A DNA stretch of 64,000 bases from an uncultured Bacteroidales bacterium (lineage in GTDB: Bacteria; Bacteroidota; Bacteroidia; Bacteroidales; Paludibacteraceae): the NCBI GenBank assembly GCA_937891975.1, contig CALAUA010000021.1, forward strand, positions 23,878-87,877. Reading direction: 5' to 3'. The number at the start of each line of letters is the position of its first letter. Positions within the stretch are counted from its first letter, which is position 1. Of the stretch, positions 17,883 through 26,650 are shown piece by piece. Both the position numbers and the translations under genes were made by a program. The notes below the pieces were generated by a model. That model did not search any database, was not told the origin of the DNA, and saw only the letters and a program-made list of their open reading frames with translations.

Positions 17883-18353
17883 TCACTCGTGGTGATATGG
17901 CTCACCTTTCAAAATGGTCATCGCTCGATAGAGTTGTTCTACAAAAAACAATCTTACCATTTGATGCGAAAAGGTCATTTTACTGAGCGAAATCTTGCCA
18001 TTTGCACGCTGATATACAGCTTCGGAGAAGCCATAAGGACCACCAACCACAAACACCACATCCCTACCCGATGACATTCGTTTTTGCACATAGTCTGCAA
18101 ATTCTATCGAACGAAATTCTTTTCCATGCTCATCCAACAATATCAAATCTGCACTACTCGTTACTGCTTTCAAAATCATCTCACCTTCCGCCTGTTTCTG
18201 CTGTTCCGAAGTCAGTGCTTTGGTGTTTTTCAGTTCGGGAATAACTTGCAACGCAAAAGTCAGATAGTGCGTCAAACGCTTCTGATATTCTTGTATCAAC
18301 ATCTCAATATGCGTATCCGTAGTCTTACCTACTACCAAAAGCGTGATTTTCAT
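17883..18353 (-). CDS. rlmH: 23S rRNA (pseudouridine1915-N3)-methyltransferase RlmH
   Basis: A 156-residue SPOUT methyltransferase. The family signature VVGGPYGFSEAVYQRA and the C-terminal SKMTFSHQMVRLFFVEQLYR are both present; length is typical. It modifies helix 69 of 23S rRNA. The start overlaps the stop of the upstream DnaJ-like gene by 4 bases (ATGA), indicating translational coupling. Confidence 0.95.
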   Translation of the reverse strand: MKITLLVVGKTTDTHIEMLIQEYQKRLTHYLTFALQVIPELKNTKALTSEQQKQAEGEMILKAVTSSADLILLDEHGKEFRSIEFADYVQKRMSSGRDVVFVVGGPYGFSEAVYQRANGKISLSKMTFSHQMVRLFFVEQLYRAMTILKGEPYHHE

Positions 18354-19105
18354 AATCCTCGTTGTTTCTTGATATGCTCGTAGGCTTCATTGATGCCACG
18401 GAACTTTTCAGTGGCCTGTTTACGGATGTCCTCACCTGCATTTGCCACCTTGTCGGGATGGTATTTCATAGCCATTCTGCGATATGCTTTCTTTACCTCG
18501 TCATCGGTCGCATTGGGTTGTATTTCTAATGCCGTATATGCCCAATTCACATCCTTATGGCGCTGATACAATGCTAGCAATGACTGATAATCAGCACGTT
18601 GCACCGACATATGGATAGCTATTTGTTCTATCACACGCAGTTCGTTTGCATTGAGGTCATCGTCCGAATTGGCTAAATCTAATAACAAGTGCACCAACTC
18701 CAATCGTGTGGAATAATTAACATATTGCCTTATTTGCTGTGCAACAGCCACGGCATCAATATCCTTCTCTAGCAACTCTTTGAGTAATTGCAAAGCTTGT
18801 TTTGCACCATCCTCACCAAAATTACGCAACAAGAATGGTTTGATATGGTTGATTTCCGACTTCAACACCCGTCCATCTGCTTTTATCACACAAGCAATAA
18901 GCACTATAACCGACACTTGGATATCTCCTTGAGTTGCCCTGCGAGCACGTTGCTGCTTATTGGTAAATGCCCCCTCAGTAGAATTATCCACATCTATGCT
19001 ACGACTCGCATCAAACAACGAGGCAACAAACACACCAATCAGTGCACCAATTGGTCCACCCATTACAAAACCTAATCCTCCTAATATCCATTTACCCAAA
19101 GACAT
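18350..19105 (-). CDS. DjlA-like co-chaperone (TerB-like plus J domain)
   Basis: A 251-residue protein. The N-terminus has a Gly-rich hydrophobic segment (about 6-28) that could anchor it in the membrane. A TerB-like helical domain follows (about 60-165; 'VIKADGRVLKSEINHIKPFL' has the TerB acidic spacing), then a C-terminal J domain (about 188-250) with the HPD motif in MAMKYHPDKVAN. This order matches DjlA. It should stimulate DnaK. It is encoded between kdsB and rlmH. Confidence 0.88.
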   Translation of the reverse strand: MSLGKWILGGLGFVMGGPIGALIGVFVASLFDASRSIDVDNSTEGAFTNKQQRARRATQGDIQVSVIVLIACVIKADGRVLKSEINHIKPFLLRNFGEDGAKQALQLLKELLEKDIDAVAVAQQIRQYVNYSTRLELVHLLLDLANSDDDLNANELRVIEQIAIHMSVQRADYQSLLALYQRHKDVNWAYTALEIQPNATDDEVKKAYRRMAMKYHPDKVANAGEDIRKQATEKFRGINEAYEHIKKQRGL

Positions 19106-19107
19106 AC

Positions 19108-19132
19108 AAATTGTGAATTAAGAATTTTGACT
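19108..19132 (-). repeat. CAAAATTCTTAATTC word repeat at the kdsB stop
   Basis: On the minus strand the word CAAAATTCTTAATTC encodes the last residues of kdsB and its TAA stop. The same word is found twice at 25031-25071. Confidence 0.6.
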
Positions 19133-19918
19133 TATAAATTGTAAAGCGTGTTGCAAATCTTCTGGCGTATCAATACCGATAGAAGCATGATTGGTCAGAG
19201 CCACTTGAATTGTTAAGCCATTTTCCAACCAACGTAGCTGCTCCAAACACTCCAATTGCTCCAATCGAGAAGAAGGTAATTGTGTGATTTTCTGCAATAT
19301 ATCTGCTCGATAGGCATACATACCTATATGACGAAAATGTTGTCCTTGCTTAGTCCATTCACTAGGTTCTACCCCTCTTAAGTATGGAATCACACTGCGC
19401 GAAAAATACAATGCACGACCGATGGAAGCTGCCGATTGTTCCTCACGAGCAATGGCTACTTTCACATAGTTCGGATTTTGCAAATCTTCCCATGTATCTT
19501 GTTGTGCAAATGGATGTACGAGAGTTGCAATCTCAGTAGGGAAGCAATCTAGCAGTGCTTGTATTTGGTCGGATTCAATAAATGGTTCATCGCCTTGTAT
19601 ATTTACCACCACAATTTCTTCGTCTGACAGATGCGAGAAGTGCTCGCTGCGATAAATCGTATATGCTTCATAGACTCGGTCTGTACCGCAGGTATGATTA
19701 GGTGACGTCATCACAACTTCTCCGCCAAAACCTTTCACACAATCATATATGCGCTCATCATCAGTGGCTACGAGCACCCTATCCAACGCCTTCTGCGCTT
19801 GCTCATACACGCGCTGAATCATTGGCTTACCAGCTATATCAACTAGTGGCTTTCCGGGAAACCGACTACTAGCATAACGCGCTGGAATAATGCCAATATT
19901 ATGCTTCATCGTCGTCAT
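19118..19918 (-). CDS. kdsB: 3-deoxy-manno-octulosonate cytidylyltransferase KdsB
   Basis: A 266-residue enzyme (263 if the ATG at 19909 is used) that activates Kdo to CMP-Kdo for lipopolysaccharide core synthesis. Motifs are the nucleotide-binding PARYASSRFPGKPL near the start, DDERI, and GDEPFIE (about 149-155). The start lies inside the 3' end of the upstream kinase gene (overlap of 11-20 bases), so translation is likely coupled. The final codons and stop fall in an intergenic word repeat. Confidence 0.95.
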   Translation of the reverse strand: MTTMKHNIGIIPARYASSRFPGKPLVDIAGKPMIQRVYEQAQKALDRVLVATDDERIYDCVKGFGGEVVMTSPNHTCGTDRVYEAYTIYRSEHFSHLSDEEIVVVNIQGDEPFIESDQIQALLDCFPTEIATLVHPFAQQDTWEDLQNPNYVKVAIAREEQSAASIGRALYFSRSVIPYLRGVEPSEWTKQGQHFRHIGMYAYRADILQKITQLPSSRLEQLECLEQLRWLENGLTIQVALTNHASIGIDTPEDLQHALQFISQNS

Positions 19919-22370
19919 CTACGTATTGATATGCAGATTCTGCTGATTTCTTCTTATGTAGGCGTGTGCGCAGGTAATCAAATCCGTAGCGTTTCTTGCT
20001 TCGATTTCCATAACCGTAGCCATAACCATAGCCATAGCCATAACCATAACCATAGCCATAGCCATAGCCATAGCCATAACCATAGCCGTACTTACTAGAC
20101 TTTTGAGTAGGCACATCCGACAAGATAAGATTAATTTTATCCTTATGATGCAATGTCAAGCTTTCTAGTGTTTGCTTAGCAAATCGCTTGTCTGTATCCA
20201 TACAACGTAATACGTAAAGCGTCAAATCCGTCTGCTCAATCAATGCCATAGCATCTGGTACAATACCTACTGGAGAAGAGTCAACCACCATAAATGTATA
20301 GCGTTCACGCAAGGTTGCCAACATCTCAATCAGTTTTTCGCTACGAATCAATTCTCCAGGGTTAGGAGGGATGGTACCTGCAGGCAACACATCAAATCCT
20401 AATTGCTCGTTATGTAGAATGATTTCATCCAATGTGCAATCCCCAATCAGATAATTAGTCACACCCATCGACGCTTCCAATCCTAATTTCTCATGAACAT
20501 TGGGTTTACGGATATCCATGTCTATCAACAACGTCGGATGACCAGTCATTGCATAAAGAGAAGCTAAGTTGGTGCTAATAAAGGTCTTACCGTCACCCGA
20601 TTGAGTGGACGTCACTGTTACAGAGATATTTGTTTTACGCAGCACCTTAAACTCGATACGCATACGGATATTTCGCAACATCTCAGCATAACTCGAACGA
20701 GGTTTCTTCATTGCATAAATAGGATTTTGCGATTTCACATGACGCAAAACACCCAACACATCGAAGTTGCTCAATTTCTCTGCTTCCTTTTGGGTACGAA
20801 TCTTATTATTCAGCAACTCCGACAAAATCAGCAACAACAAAGGTATCAACAAGCCTATTGCCAAATAAGTCATTGTATTTTTACGTTTTTCTTTGCTGTT
20901 CATTGCGTAAGTTGTGCGTGCACGGTCCATGATTTCGCTATCAGGTGTATTACCTGCTTTCTGTATTTCTGCCTCTGCGCGTTTTTGGAGGAAGAACGTA
21001 TAATAGTTATCGTCGATACGATAATTACGTTCTATTGCTACCATCTGCAATTCCTTCTCTGGCAGATTTTGAATCTCGCGTTCTACTTCTCTCAAGCGAA
21101 TATCTAAATCCTTCTTTTCGATATCCAGTGATGTGCGCATAGACTGCACCACCTCAGCAATCGCTGATTTGACGTTATTGATGTCGCTTGTGTATTTAGA
21201 GTAGTACACATTCTTTTGGCTCAATTCGCCACGTTGGATATGCAGGTCATTGAGTTGCTGTACCAATTGCATCAGCATAGGTTCATTGAGCCCCAAGGTA
21301 GCAGGTGCTATCACCGAACCTTGATCTATTTTTTGGTCTAAATAGTTAGAAAGATAATCCAAGTAAGTCTCTTTCAGACGTAGTGCCATTTGCTGTTGAT
21401 CATATTGACTGGCCTTGCTCATCAATCCACCTGCGTAGGAACCCACATCCACAAATTTATTCTCTTGACGGAAATTGGTCATCTCCCCTTCACTCTTTGT
21501 CAGACTCTCTTGTAGTACTTTCAATTGGTCATTGATAAAGCTAATGGATTTCTCTGCCACCATATTCTTGCGTTCCACATTTTGCAAAAGATAGATATCC
21601 GACAACTTGTCAATAAACTCACGATCACGTTGAGGCGTCTCGCCAATCAACTGAATACCCAATACCGTACTACGTTCTGTCAAGAAATTGAGTTGCAACC
21701 TACTCGAAAACTCATCGGTCAAACTCTCGCGCGAACGGAAACGGAAATAGATATGCTGACCTGGTGACATCATCATATCCGTTGGCCATATGCGAGCCTT
21801 GAATAGTGAGGTGTGCAGTTCCTCACCATATTGCGTGACATAATCAAATGAATCTCCTTCTTCAAACGTTGTTATGTGCAATGCCCCATTTTGCAGCACC
21901 TCACAACGAAACAGTTGGTAATATACCATCGGATCCAACCATGAGTATTCCACGGTAATGGGGGAATTACGATAGATATTACGAGTCTTGAAGCGACCTT
22001 TCGTTATATATTCCACATTCATATACGGCAACGAATCTACCGTACGTGCAATCAGGTCATAACTACCTAGAATTATCAACTGGTTGTTCACATTTGTATA
22101 GCCTGCTCCCACACCAAATCCTTGCATAATGGATGCTGAACCATATCCCGTGCCACCACTCGACTCTTTGATAATCATGGTACCTGTTGTCAAATAGCGC
22201 TCTATCACCTTCTTATTCTTCAGGTAAGCCAAAGACAATGCAATGGCAGCAGCAATCACAAACAAATACCAATGGCGCACAATACGCACCACCCATTCCA
22301 TAAGATCAAAATTGGAATTCTCTTCTTCGAATGGCATACCGCCATTTTGTATTATTTCATTTTGTGTCAT
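19899..22370 (-). CDS. Wzc-like polysaccharide co-polymerase / tyrosine autokinase
   Basis: An 823-residue inner-membrane protein. An N-terminal Wzz-type chain-length domain (first helix about 30-50) is followed by a long periplasmic coiled-coil part and a second helix near 505-525. The cytoplasmic BY-kinase has Walker A in STQSGDGKTFISTNLA, Walker A' in LLIDMDIRKPN, and Walker B in FMVVDSSPVG. The C-terminal tail carries an unbroken run of about a dozen Gly-Tyr pairs plus further Tyr, far more regular than usual tyrosine clusters, encoded by a hexanucleotide repeat (20009-20090). It controls capsule or exopolysaccharide length and export with the Wza-like lipoproteins just upstream. Confidence 0.93.
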   Translation of the reverse strand: MTQNEIIQNGGMPFEEENSNFDLMEWVVRIVRHWYLFVIAAAIALSLAYLKNKKVIERYLTTGTMIIKESSGGTGYGSASIMQGFGVGAGYTNVNNQLIILGSYDLIARTVDSLPYMNVEYITKGRFKTRNIYRNSPITVEYSWLDPMVYYQLFRCEVLQNGALHITTFEEGDSFDYVTQYGEELHTSLFKARIWPTDMMMSPGQHIYFRFRSRESLTDEFSSRLQLNFLTERSTVLGIQLIGETPQRDREFIDKLSDIYLLQNVERKNMVAEKSISFINDQLKVLQESLTKSEGEMTNFRQENKFVDVGSYAGGLMSKASQYDQQQMALRLKETYLDYLSNYLDQKIDQGSVIAPATLGLNEPMLMQLVQQLNDLHIQRGELSQKNVYYSKYTSDINNVKSAIAEVVQSMRTSLDIEKKDLDIRLREVEREIQNLPEKELQMVAIERNYRIDDNYYTFFLQKRAEAEIQKAGNTPDSEIMDRARTTYAMNSKEKRKNTMTYLAIGLLIPLLLLILSELLNNKIRTQKEAEKLSNFDVLGVLRHVKSQNPIYAMKKPRSSYAEMLRNIRMRIEFKVLRKTNISVTVTSTQSGDGKTFISTNLASLYAMTGHPTLLIDMDIRKPNVHEKLGLEASMGVTNYLIGDCTLDEIILHNEQLGFDVLPAGTIPPNPGELIRSEKLIEMLATLRERYTFMVVDSSPVGIVPDAMALIEQTDLTLYVLRCMDTDKRFAKQTLESLTLHHKDKINLILSDVPTQKSSKYGYGYGYGYGYGYGYGYGYGYGYGYGYGNRSKKRYGFDYLRTRLHKKKSAESAYQYVDDDDEA
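20009..20090 (-). repeat. in-gene hexanucleotide repeat coding for Gly-Tyr
   Basis: About 13 copies of a six-base unit (GGTTATGGCTAT-type on the coding strand) give alternating Gly and Tyr. Changes in copy number keep the reading frame and would only alter the number of phosphorylatable tyrosines. Confidence 0.9.
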
Positions 22371-22371
22371 A

Positions 22372-22412
22372 TCCTTAACTTTTCAGTTTTCACTTTTCAC
22401 TTTCCATCTTTA
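22372..22412. repeat. TTTTCAC word repeat between wza-like and wzc-like genes
   Basis: The words TTTTCAG, TTTTCAC and TTTTCAC followed by TTTCC fill the spacer and touch both flanking genes. Confidence 0.6.
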
Positions 22413-23165
22413 CCACACTCCTGGAATATAATTCAACACCGTAATCAACAATGATACAGAACTCGTAATCAATGCCAAGAAGCCGCTATAACTAGCTTGT
22501 TTGTAGAAACTACCTTTATCTCTACTCACATAAATCAAATCGTTCGGGTACACGTAATAGTATTGCGAATCAATAATGCTATTGGTGCGTATATCAAACT
22601 CTAGCACCTCTGGCTCTGCATTACCACGTGGACGAATAATACGCACATGTCGGCGATCACCCGAATTCATCAAATCACCCGTCATTGCCAATGCCTGAAA
22701 GATGGTCAAACGTTCCTTATTAATCGAATACTTACCTGACCGAGCATCACCCAGCACGGTAAAAGTCTTATTGTACATCGACAATTTCACATCTGCGTCA
22801 GGAATAATTTCGCGAAATGCCTTACGTAGTGTGTCTTGTGCTTCCAATTCTGTCAAACCCACCAACTTCACTGGTTCCAAGAAGGGGATATCTACTGTTC
22901 CGTCAGAATAAATGCGGTATGAATTAGCATATTGTCCAGCCCCGTGCATATTAGCAGACAGTGTTTTAGCTATCGTTTCATCCATAGTAACCACACGATA
23001 GATAATCTCATCATTTACCTGCAAACGATATGGTTCATATGCAGCAGAATCATATTGAGGTAAATCATCACGCTCTTGCAGCAAACCCACCTGACGATAA
23101 CCATAGCAACCTGTCAGAGATGTCAGGAGGATAATCATATAAATGTGTACTAGTATCTTCTTCAT
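22410..23165 (-). CDS. Wza-like polysaccharide export lipoprotein (second copy)
   Basis: A 251-residue outer-membrane lipoprotein. The signal MKKILVHIYMIILLTSLTGC ends in a lipobox. A polysaccharide-export domain (about 45-130) and one SLBB-type domain (KTFTVLGDARSGKYSINKER, about 140-205) follow, with a hydrophobic helix at the C-terminus (about 225-245). It would form the outer-membrane export channel for a surface polysaccharide. It is shorter than E. coli Wza. It lies 11 bases after a paralogue of the same design. Confidence 0.88.
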   Translation of the reverse strand: MKKILVHIYMIILLTSLTGCYGYRQVGLLQERDDLPQYDSAAYEPYRLQVNDEIIYRVVTMDETIAKTLSANMHGAGQYANSYRIYSDGTVDIPFLEPVKLVGLTELEAQDTLRKAFREIIPDADVKLSMYNKTFTVLGDARSGKYSINKERLTIFQALAMTGDLMNSGDRRHVRIIRPRGNAEPEVLEFDIRTNSIIDSQYYYVYPNDLIYVSRDKGSFYKQASYSGFLALITSSVSLLITVLNYIPGVW

Positions 23166-23176
23166 TGATTGTCCTC

Positions 23177-24010
23177 CTATTTATGTTTTTCAATTGTATT
23201 CATAATACGCACCACCAAACCATATACAAAACCGCCAAAAGCCAACGTAGTAGCTACCACACTAATAGTAGTGGTTACCGAGTTGATACCAAAACTCTGA
23301 CCTTTGATACGTTGTATATAAATCACGTCATTGGGTTCTATATAATAATACTCCGAGTTGATGATATCCTGCGAACGCACATCAAACGTCATCACTTTGG
23401 TTTCGCCTTCTATCTCACGCACAATACGCACTTTGCTACGATCGCCAAAATCACCTATATCACCAGCCATTGCCAATGCCTCAAATATCGTTACCTTCTC
23501 TTTGGGCATAGCAAACATACCGCTACCGTGGTCACTTATCACGCTAAATGTACCACGAACGATATTCACTTCCACCGAAAGCAACTTATAATCGGTTTGA
23601 TCTTGCACATATTCCATCAGCGAACGTTCCAAAACGGCCTTGACCTCGCGCGTAGTCTTTCCTCGCACATCTACCTTGCCCACCAACGGATAATCTATCG
23701 TACCATCATCTGCCACCAGATACGTGTACAAATCGTACGAGCCACTAGCACCTGCACCCTGACGAATTTGTGAACTATTCACACCATTACCCGACGCATT
23801 AAACATACTGCTAACACGCTCATCTATAGAATATACGTACACATACAAACGATCACCTATACGAATCTGATAATCTTCGTAGGTCAACGTATCCGTGTAT
23901 GTGGGTACACCATGCTTACCCGGCTCCTGCAACAAGTTCACTTTTCTACTTGTAACGCAAGAAGCCATCAATACCGTCAAAACTAATAGTAAAAATCCCT
24001 TTATCTTCAT
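23177..24010 (-). CDS. Wza-like polysaccharide export lipoprotein (first copy)
   Basis: A 277-residue lipoprotein with signal MKIKGFLLLVLTVLMASC. The export domain (about 45-150, 'YQIRIGDRLYVYVYSIDER') and an SLBB-like domain (TFSVISDHGSGMFAMPKEKV, about 160-175) are followed by a C-terminal hydrophobic helix. It is clearly a paralogue of the downstream gene; why two copies exist side by side is unknown. It is part of the minus-strand polysaccharide operon. Confidence 0.88.
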   Translation of the reverse strand: MKIKGFLLLVLTVLMASCVTSRKVNLLQEPGKHGVPTYTDTLTYEDYQIRIGDRLYVYVYSIDERVSSMFNASGNGVNSSQIRQGAGASGSYDLYTYLVADDGTIDYPLVGKVDVRGKTTREVKAVLERSLMEYVQDQTDYKLLSVEVNIVRGTFSVISDHGSGMFAMPKEKVTIFEALAMAGDIGDFGDRSKVRIVREIEGETKVMTFDVRSQDIINSEYYYIEPNDVIYIQRIKGQSFGINSVTTTISVVATTLAFGGFVYGLVVRIMNTIEKHK

Positions 24011-24060
24011 CTCTTATCACTTATCACTTATCTCTACTCTCATACCTCTACTCTCTCATC
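24011..24060. repeat. TTATCAC / CTACTCT word repeat between operon genes
   Basis: TTATCAC-TTATCAC-TTATC and then CTACTCTCATACCTCTACTCTC fill the spacer. On the coding strand the array supplies the last codons and stop of the upstream dehydrogenase gene and runs up to the start codon of the wza-like gene. Confidence 0.65.
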
Positions 24061-25033
24061 TCTTCTCATCCCATCCAAATGGGTGTGGACTTAGTGGCAG
24101 TTTTGCCAACGGATGATAGTCACCCACCAAACCGATAGGCGTAGCATTACGAATCTGACTTACCATCTCAATGCATGGACGAGCTTCTGAAATACGGAAT
24201 CCGTTACCTGCCAATATCTGCTTGTAACTTTCTGTATGCAATTCCGTAAAACCTTGACTAAACTCAAACTCCTCACCATCTATCGACAATGTACGGTACG
24301 TACGCTTTTCACCTTGCACAGCATTCGCTGGCAAGCAATCAGCATTGATACTCAAAAAGTAGCGAACACGCGCACGCTCCAGTTCCAAGTAGCCTGCCAC
24401 ACGGTCAAAACTCATCACATGTACGATATTTTGCTTTACCGCACCAAATATCCATTGCAACATATCATAGAAGTGCACACCTATATTGGTTGCTATGCCA
24501 CCCGATTTATGCACATCGCCCTTCCAACTGCTGTAGTACCATTTACCACGACTTGTGATATAGGTCAAATCCACATCATACACTTTATCTTTCGGACCAT
24601 TCTGCACTTTCTCGCGCAATGCTGCTATCTTGTCGTGCAGACGTAATTGCAATATCGTGTATGCCTTATGCCCCGTCTCCGCTTCCAGTTCTACCAAGTT
24701 GTCGATATTATACGGATTCAACACCAATGGCTTCTCGCATATCACGTCACAGCCCAAACGCAAACCATAACGAATAAACGCATCGTGCGTATAGTTGGGC
24801 GTACAAATACTTATCCATGACAAAGGATTATCCGTACGCATCTGCTTCGAGCAGAAACGATCAAATTGCTCATTTTCCGTGTAAAAACTACAATCTGGGA
24901 AACTACTATCTAACCTGCCTACCGAGTCAAACTTATCGTATGCTACTAGCAGATTATTACCCGTATCGGCAATTGCTTTGATGTGTCGAGGTGCTATATA
25001 TCCTGCCGCACCTATAAGAGCAAAATTGTGCAT
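24056..25033 (-). CDS. WlbA/WbpB-like sugar-nucleotide dehydrogenase
   Basis: A 325-residue Gfo/Idh/MocA-family oxidoreductase. The start LIGAAGYIAPRHIKAIADTG and the catalytic EKPLVL motif (about 100-105) match WlbA/WbpB enzymes, which oxidise UDP-GlcNAcA at C3 on the way to UDP-2,3-diacetamido sugars. The C-terminal domain contains SGGIATNIGVHFYDMLQWIF. The partner aminotransferase and acetyltransferase genes are not in this window. It is the first gene of the polysaccharide operon, with a promoter at 25085-25115. Confidence 0.85.
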   Translation of the reverse strand: MHNFALIGAAGYIAPRHIKAIADTGNNLLVAYDKFDSVGRLDSSFPDCSFYTENEQFDRFCSKQMRTDNPLSWISICTPNYTHDAFIRYGLRLGCDVICEKPLVLNPYNIDNLVELEAETGHKAYTILQLRLHDKIAALREKVQNGPKDKVYDVDLTYITSRGKWYYSSWKGDVHKSGGIATNIGVHFYDMLQWIFGAVKQNIVHVMSFDRVAGYLELERARVRYFLSINADCLPANAVQGEKRTYRTLSIDGEEFEFSQGFTELHTESYKQILAGNGFRISEARPCIEMVSQIRNATPIGLVGDYHPLAKLPLSPHPFGWDEKR

Positions 25034-25071
25034 ATTCCTAATTCAAAATTCTTAATTCAAAATTCTTAATT
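25031..25071. repeat. AATTCAAAATTCTTAATT word repeat in the operon leader
   Basis: Two tandem copies of an AATTCAAAATTCTT-type word abut the start codon of the dehydrogenase gene. The same word is found at the kdsB stop (19108-19132). Confidence 0.65.
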
Positions 25072-25084
25072 ACCAATCAGCCTG

Positions 25085-25115
25085 CAAAGGTACAACAAAA
25101 AATGCACATACGCAA
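25085..25115 (-). promoter_or_regulatory. promoter of the polysaccharide operon
   Basis: On the minus strand, TTGC (25115-25112) and TACCTTTG (25092-25085) are spaced by 19 bases. Confidence 0.7.
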
Positions 25116-25202
25116 GCAAAGTGAGCAATTATTTGTAAAAAGATAGATAAATATCTATCTCATACAAAACAACATGGTAAATCATCGAATCGACTTACCT
25201 TT

Positions 25203-25235
25203 CCCCGTACCACTACCGTACCATTCCCGTAGCAC
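25203..25235 (-). repeat. 11-12-bp tandem repeat of the GGTACGG type
   Basis: CCCCGTACCACTACCGTACC followed by ATTCCCGTAG, the reverse complement of the array at 3895. It lies about 30 bases past the stop codon of the aminotransferase gene ending at 25268. Confidence 0.75.
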
Positions 25236-25267
25236 TCTGTAGTTTGTCTATAGGATCTTTGCTATTT

Positions 25268-26596
25268 CTATCCTCCAAAATCGCGATTAAATAGGGCAAG
25301 ACGCTCATCAAGGAGTTCGTATTGATCTTCGCGGATGCAAGACACACAGCCACGCATACCCTCGCGCTTCGCGCCTGTACTAGTCAGCGAGATAGCCGAG
25401 ATACCATAGTAAATCAGTTTGTTAAGCATCTTTTCGCCCGTCCAATCCTTATAACCAAAGGTAAAGAAGAAACCATCGCCTACCTCCTGCTCATCGGCAT
25501 CTTGGTCATAGACGATATGAAAACCGTTCTTTAACATTATCTCCTTGACAATCTTTGCACGGCGAGCATACTCGCGGGTATTGTTCACGAAGTCAATCTT
25601 GCCTTGACAAGCCGCTTTGAACATAGCAGCCATAGCATGTTGCACCGAATGCGTCACACCCGAAGACAGACTATAGAGCACAATATACACAAAATTGCGT
25701 ATGAACTCGCCATCGTTGCCATAACGTTCTGCCAATGAAGGGAAGCGACGATGTGCCAAATACGGATTCATCGCCACAATAGCACCGCGCTGACCTGCAT
25801 ACGAGAACATCTTGGAGCAAGAAATCATATGCACGCAATTGTTGGTATATCTGCCCACGGTGGGTTGGTATGGCGGTTCGTAGGGTGTGCCACGGTCTTT
25901 ATCGCGGAAGTCCATATTTAGGTATGCTAAGTCTTCGATTACCAGCACATTATACAACGTAGCCAATCGACCAATAATCTCCAATTCGCGTTCGGTGAGG
26001 CACATCCACGATGGGTTGTTCGGATTGGAGAAAAGCATCGCCGCTATCCTACCCGATTGAAAATGACGTTCCAACTCTTTCTCCAATGCTTCGCCACGGA
26101 AATTCGCCACATCAAACGCATCCACACGCACACCAATCACCTTGCATTGCTGTTTCTGCACGGGGAAACAGGGGTCAAGAAACAGCACAGTATCGCGCTG
26201 GCTATCCAGTTGAGCCATCGTCATATTAAGCGCAAAAGCGGCTTGCATACTGCCCACTGTAGGCACAATACAATCGGTTGGGATATCCAATCCGAGGAAA
26301 GCACGCACGAACTCACTGCCCCAGTGCTTGACTTCGGGAATACCCGTGATAATAGGATAACGCGAACCGTAACCCGCCTTCAGGGCAGCATGCTCGGCAG
26401 CTATACCCACTTGTTCGGCAGACAAGCCAGGTTCACCCAATTCCATGTGGATAAACTCCTGACCTGTAGCACGTTCAATATCTTTGACTACGCCCACGAG
26501 TTGGCGGATAGAGGCACCGCCCAGTTCCTTGGCGTTACGCAGACCAAAATCAATACAAGTTTGGTCAACGAGTTGTTTGTTGAGAGGAAAAGACAT
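25268..26596 (-). CDS. class I/II PLP-dependent aminotransferase
   Basis: A 442-residue fold-type I enzyme. Motifs are HMELGEPGLSA (50-60), SNPNNPSW (190-197), the pair ED with Tyr in VIEDLAYLNMDF (221-225), and the PLP lysine K262 in SCSKMFSYAGQRGA. It is a divergent relative of aspartate/aromatic aminotransferases. As the last gene of the run aminotransferase - iorA - iorB - aminotransferase, it may supply or remove arylpyruvates used by the Ior enzyme. A hairpin-type repeat separates it from iorB. Confidence 0.85.
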   Translation of the reverse strand: MSFPLNKQLVDQTCIDFGLRNAKELGGASIRQLVGVVKDIERATGQEFIHMELGEPGLSAEQVGIAAEHAALKAGYGSRYPIITGIPEVKHWGSEFVRAFLGLDIPTDCIVPTVGSMQAAFALNMTMAQLDSQRDTVLFLDPCFPVQKQQCKVIGVRVDAFDVANFRGEALEKELERHFQSGRIAAMLFSNPNNPSWMCLTERELEIIGRLATLYNVLVIEDLAYLNMDFRDKDRGTPYEPPYQPTVGRYTNNCVHMISCSKMFSYAGQRGAIVAMNPYLAHRRFPSLAERYGNDGEFIRNFVYIVLYSLSSGVTHSVQHAMAAMFKAACQGKIDFVNNTREYARRAKIVKEIMLKNGFHIVYDQDADEQEVGDGFFFTFGYKDWTGEKMLNKLIYYGISAISLTSTGAKREGMRGCVSCIREDQYELLDERLALFNRDFGG

Positions 26597-26603
26597 ATGT
26601 TTG

Positions 26604-26650
26604 GTGTTTAGTGGACGGCACTTTTCGTGCCTATTGTTTAGTGTTTAGAG
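26604..26650 (-). repeat. CTAAAC-type hairpin element at the iorB 3' end
   Basis: On the minus strand: CTAAACAATA, then the stem GGCACG-AAAA-GTGCC, then GTCCACTAAACACC. The CTAAACACTAA word supplies the iorB stop codon (26638-26640). Confidence 0.8.

Noticed and set aside
20009..20090. Separate small ORFs in the Gly-Tyr repeat (both strands)
   Set aside because: They are frame shadows of the hexanucleotide repeat (Met-Ala or His-Ser runs) inside the Wzc-like gene.
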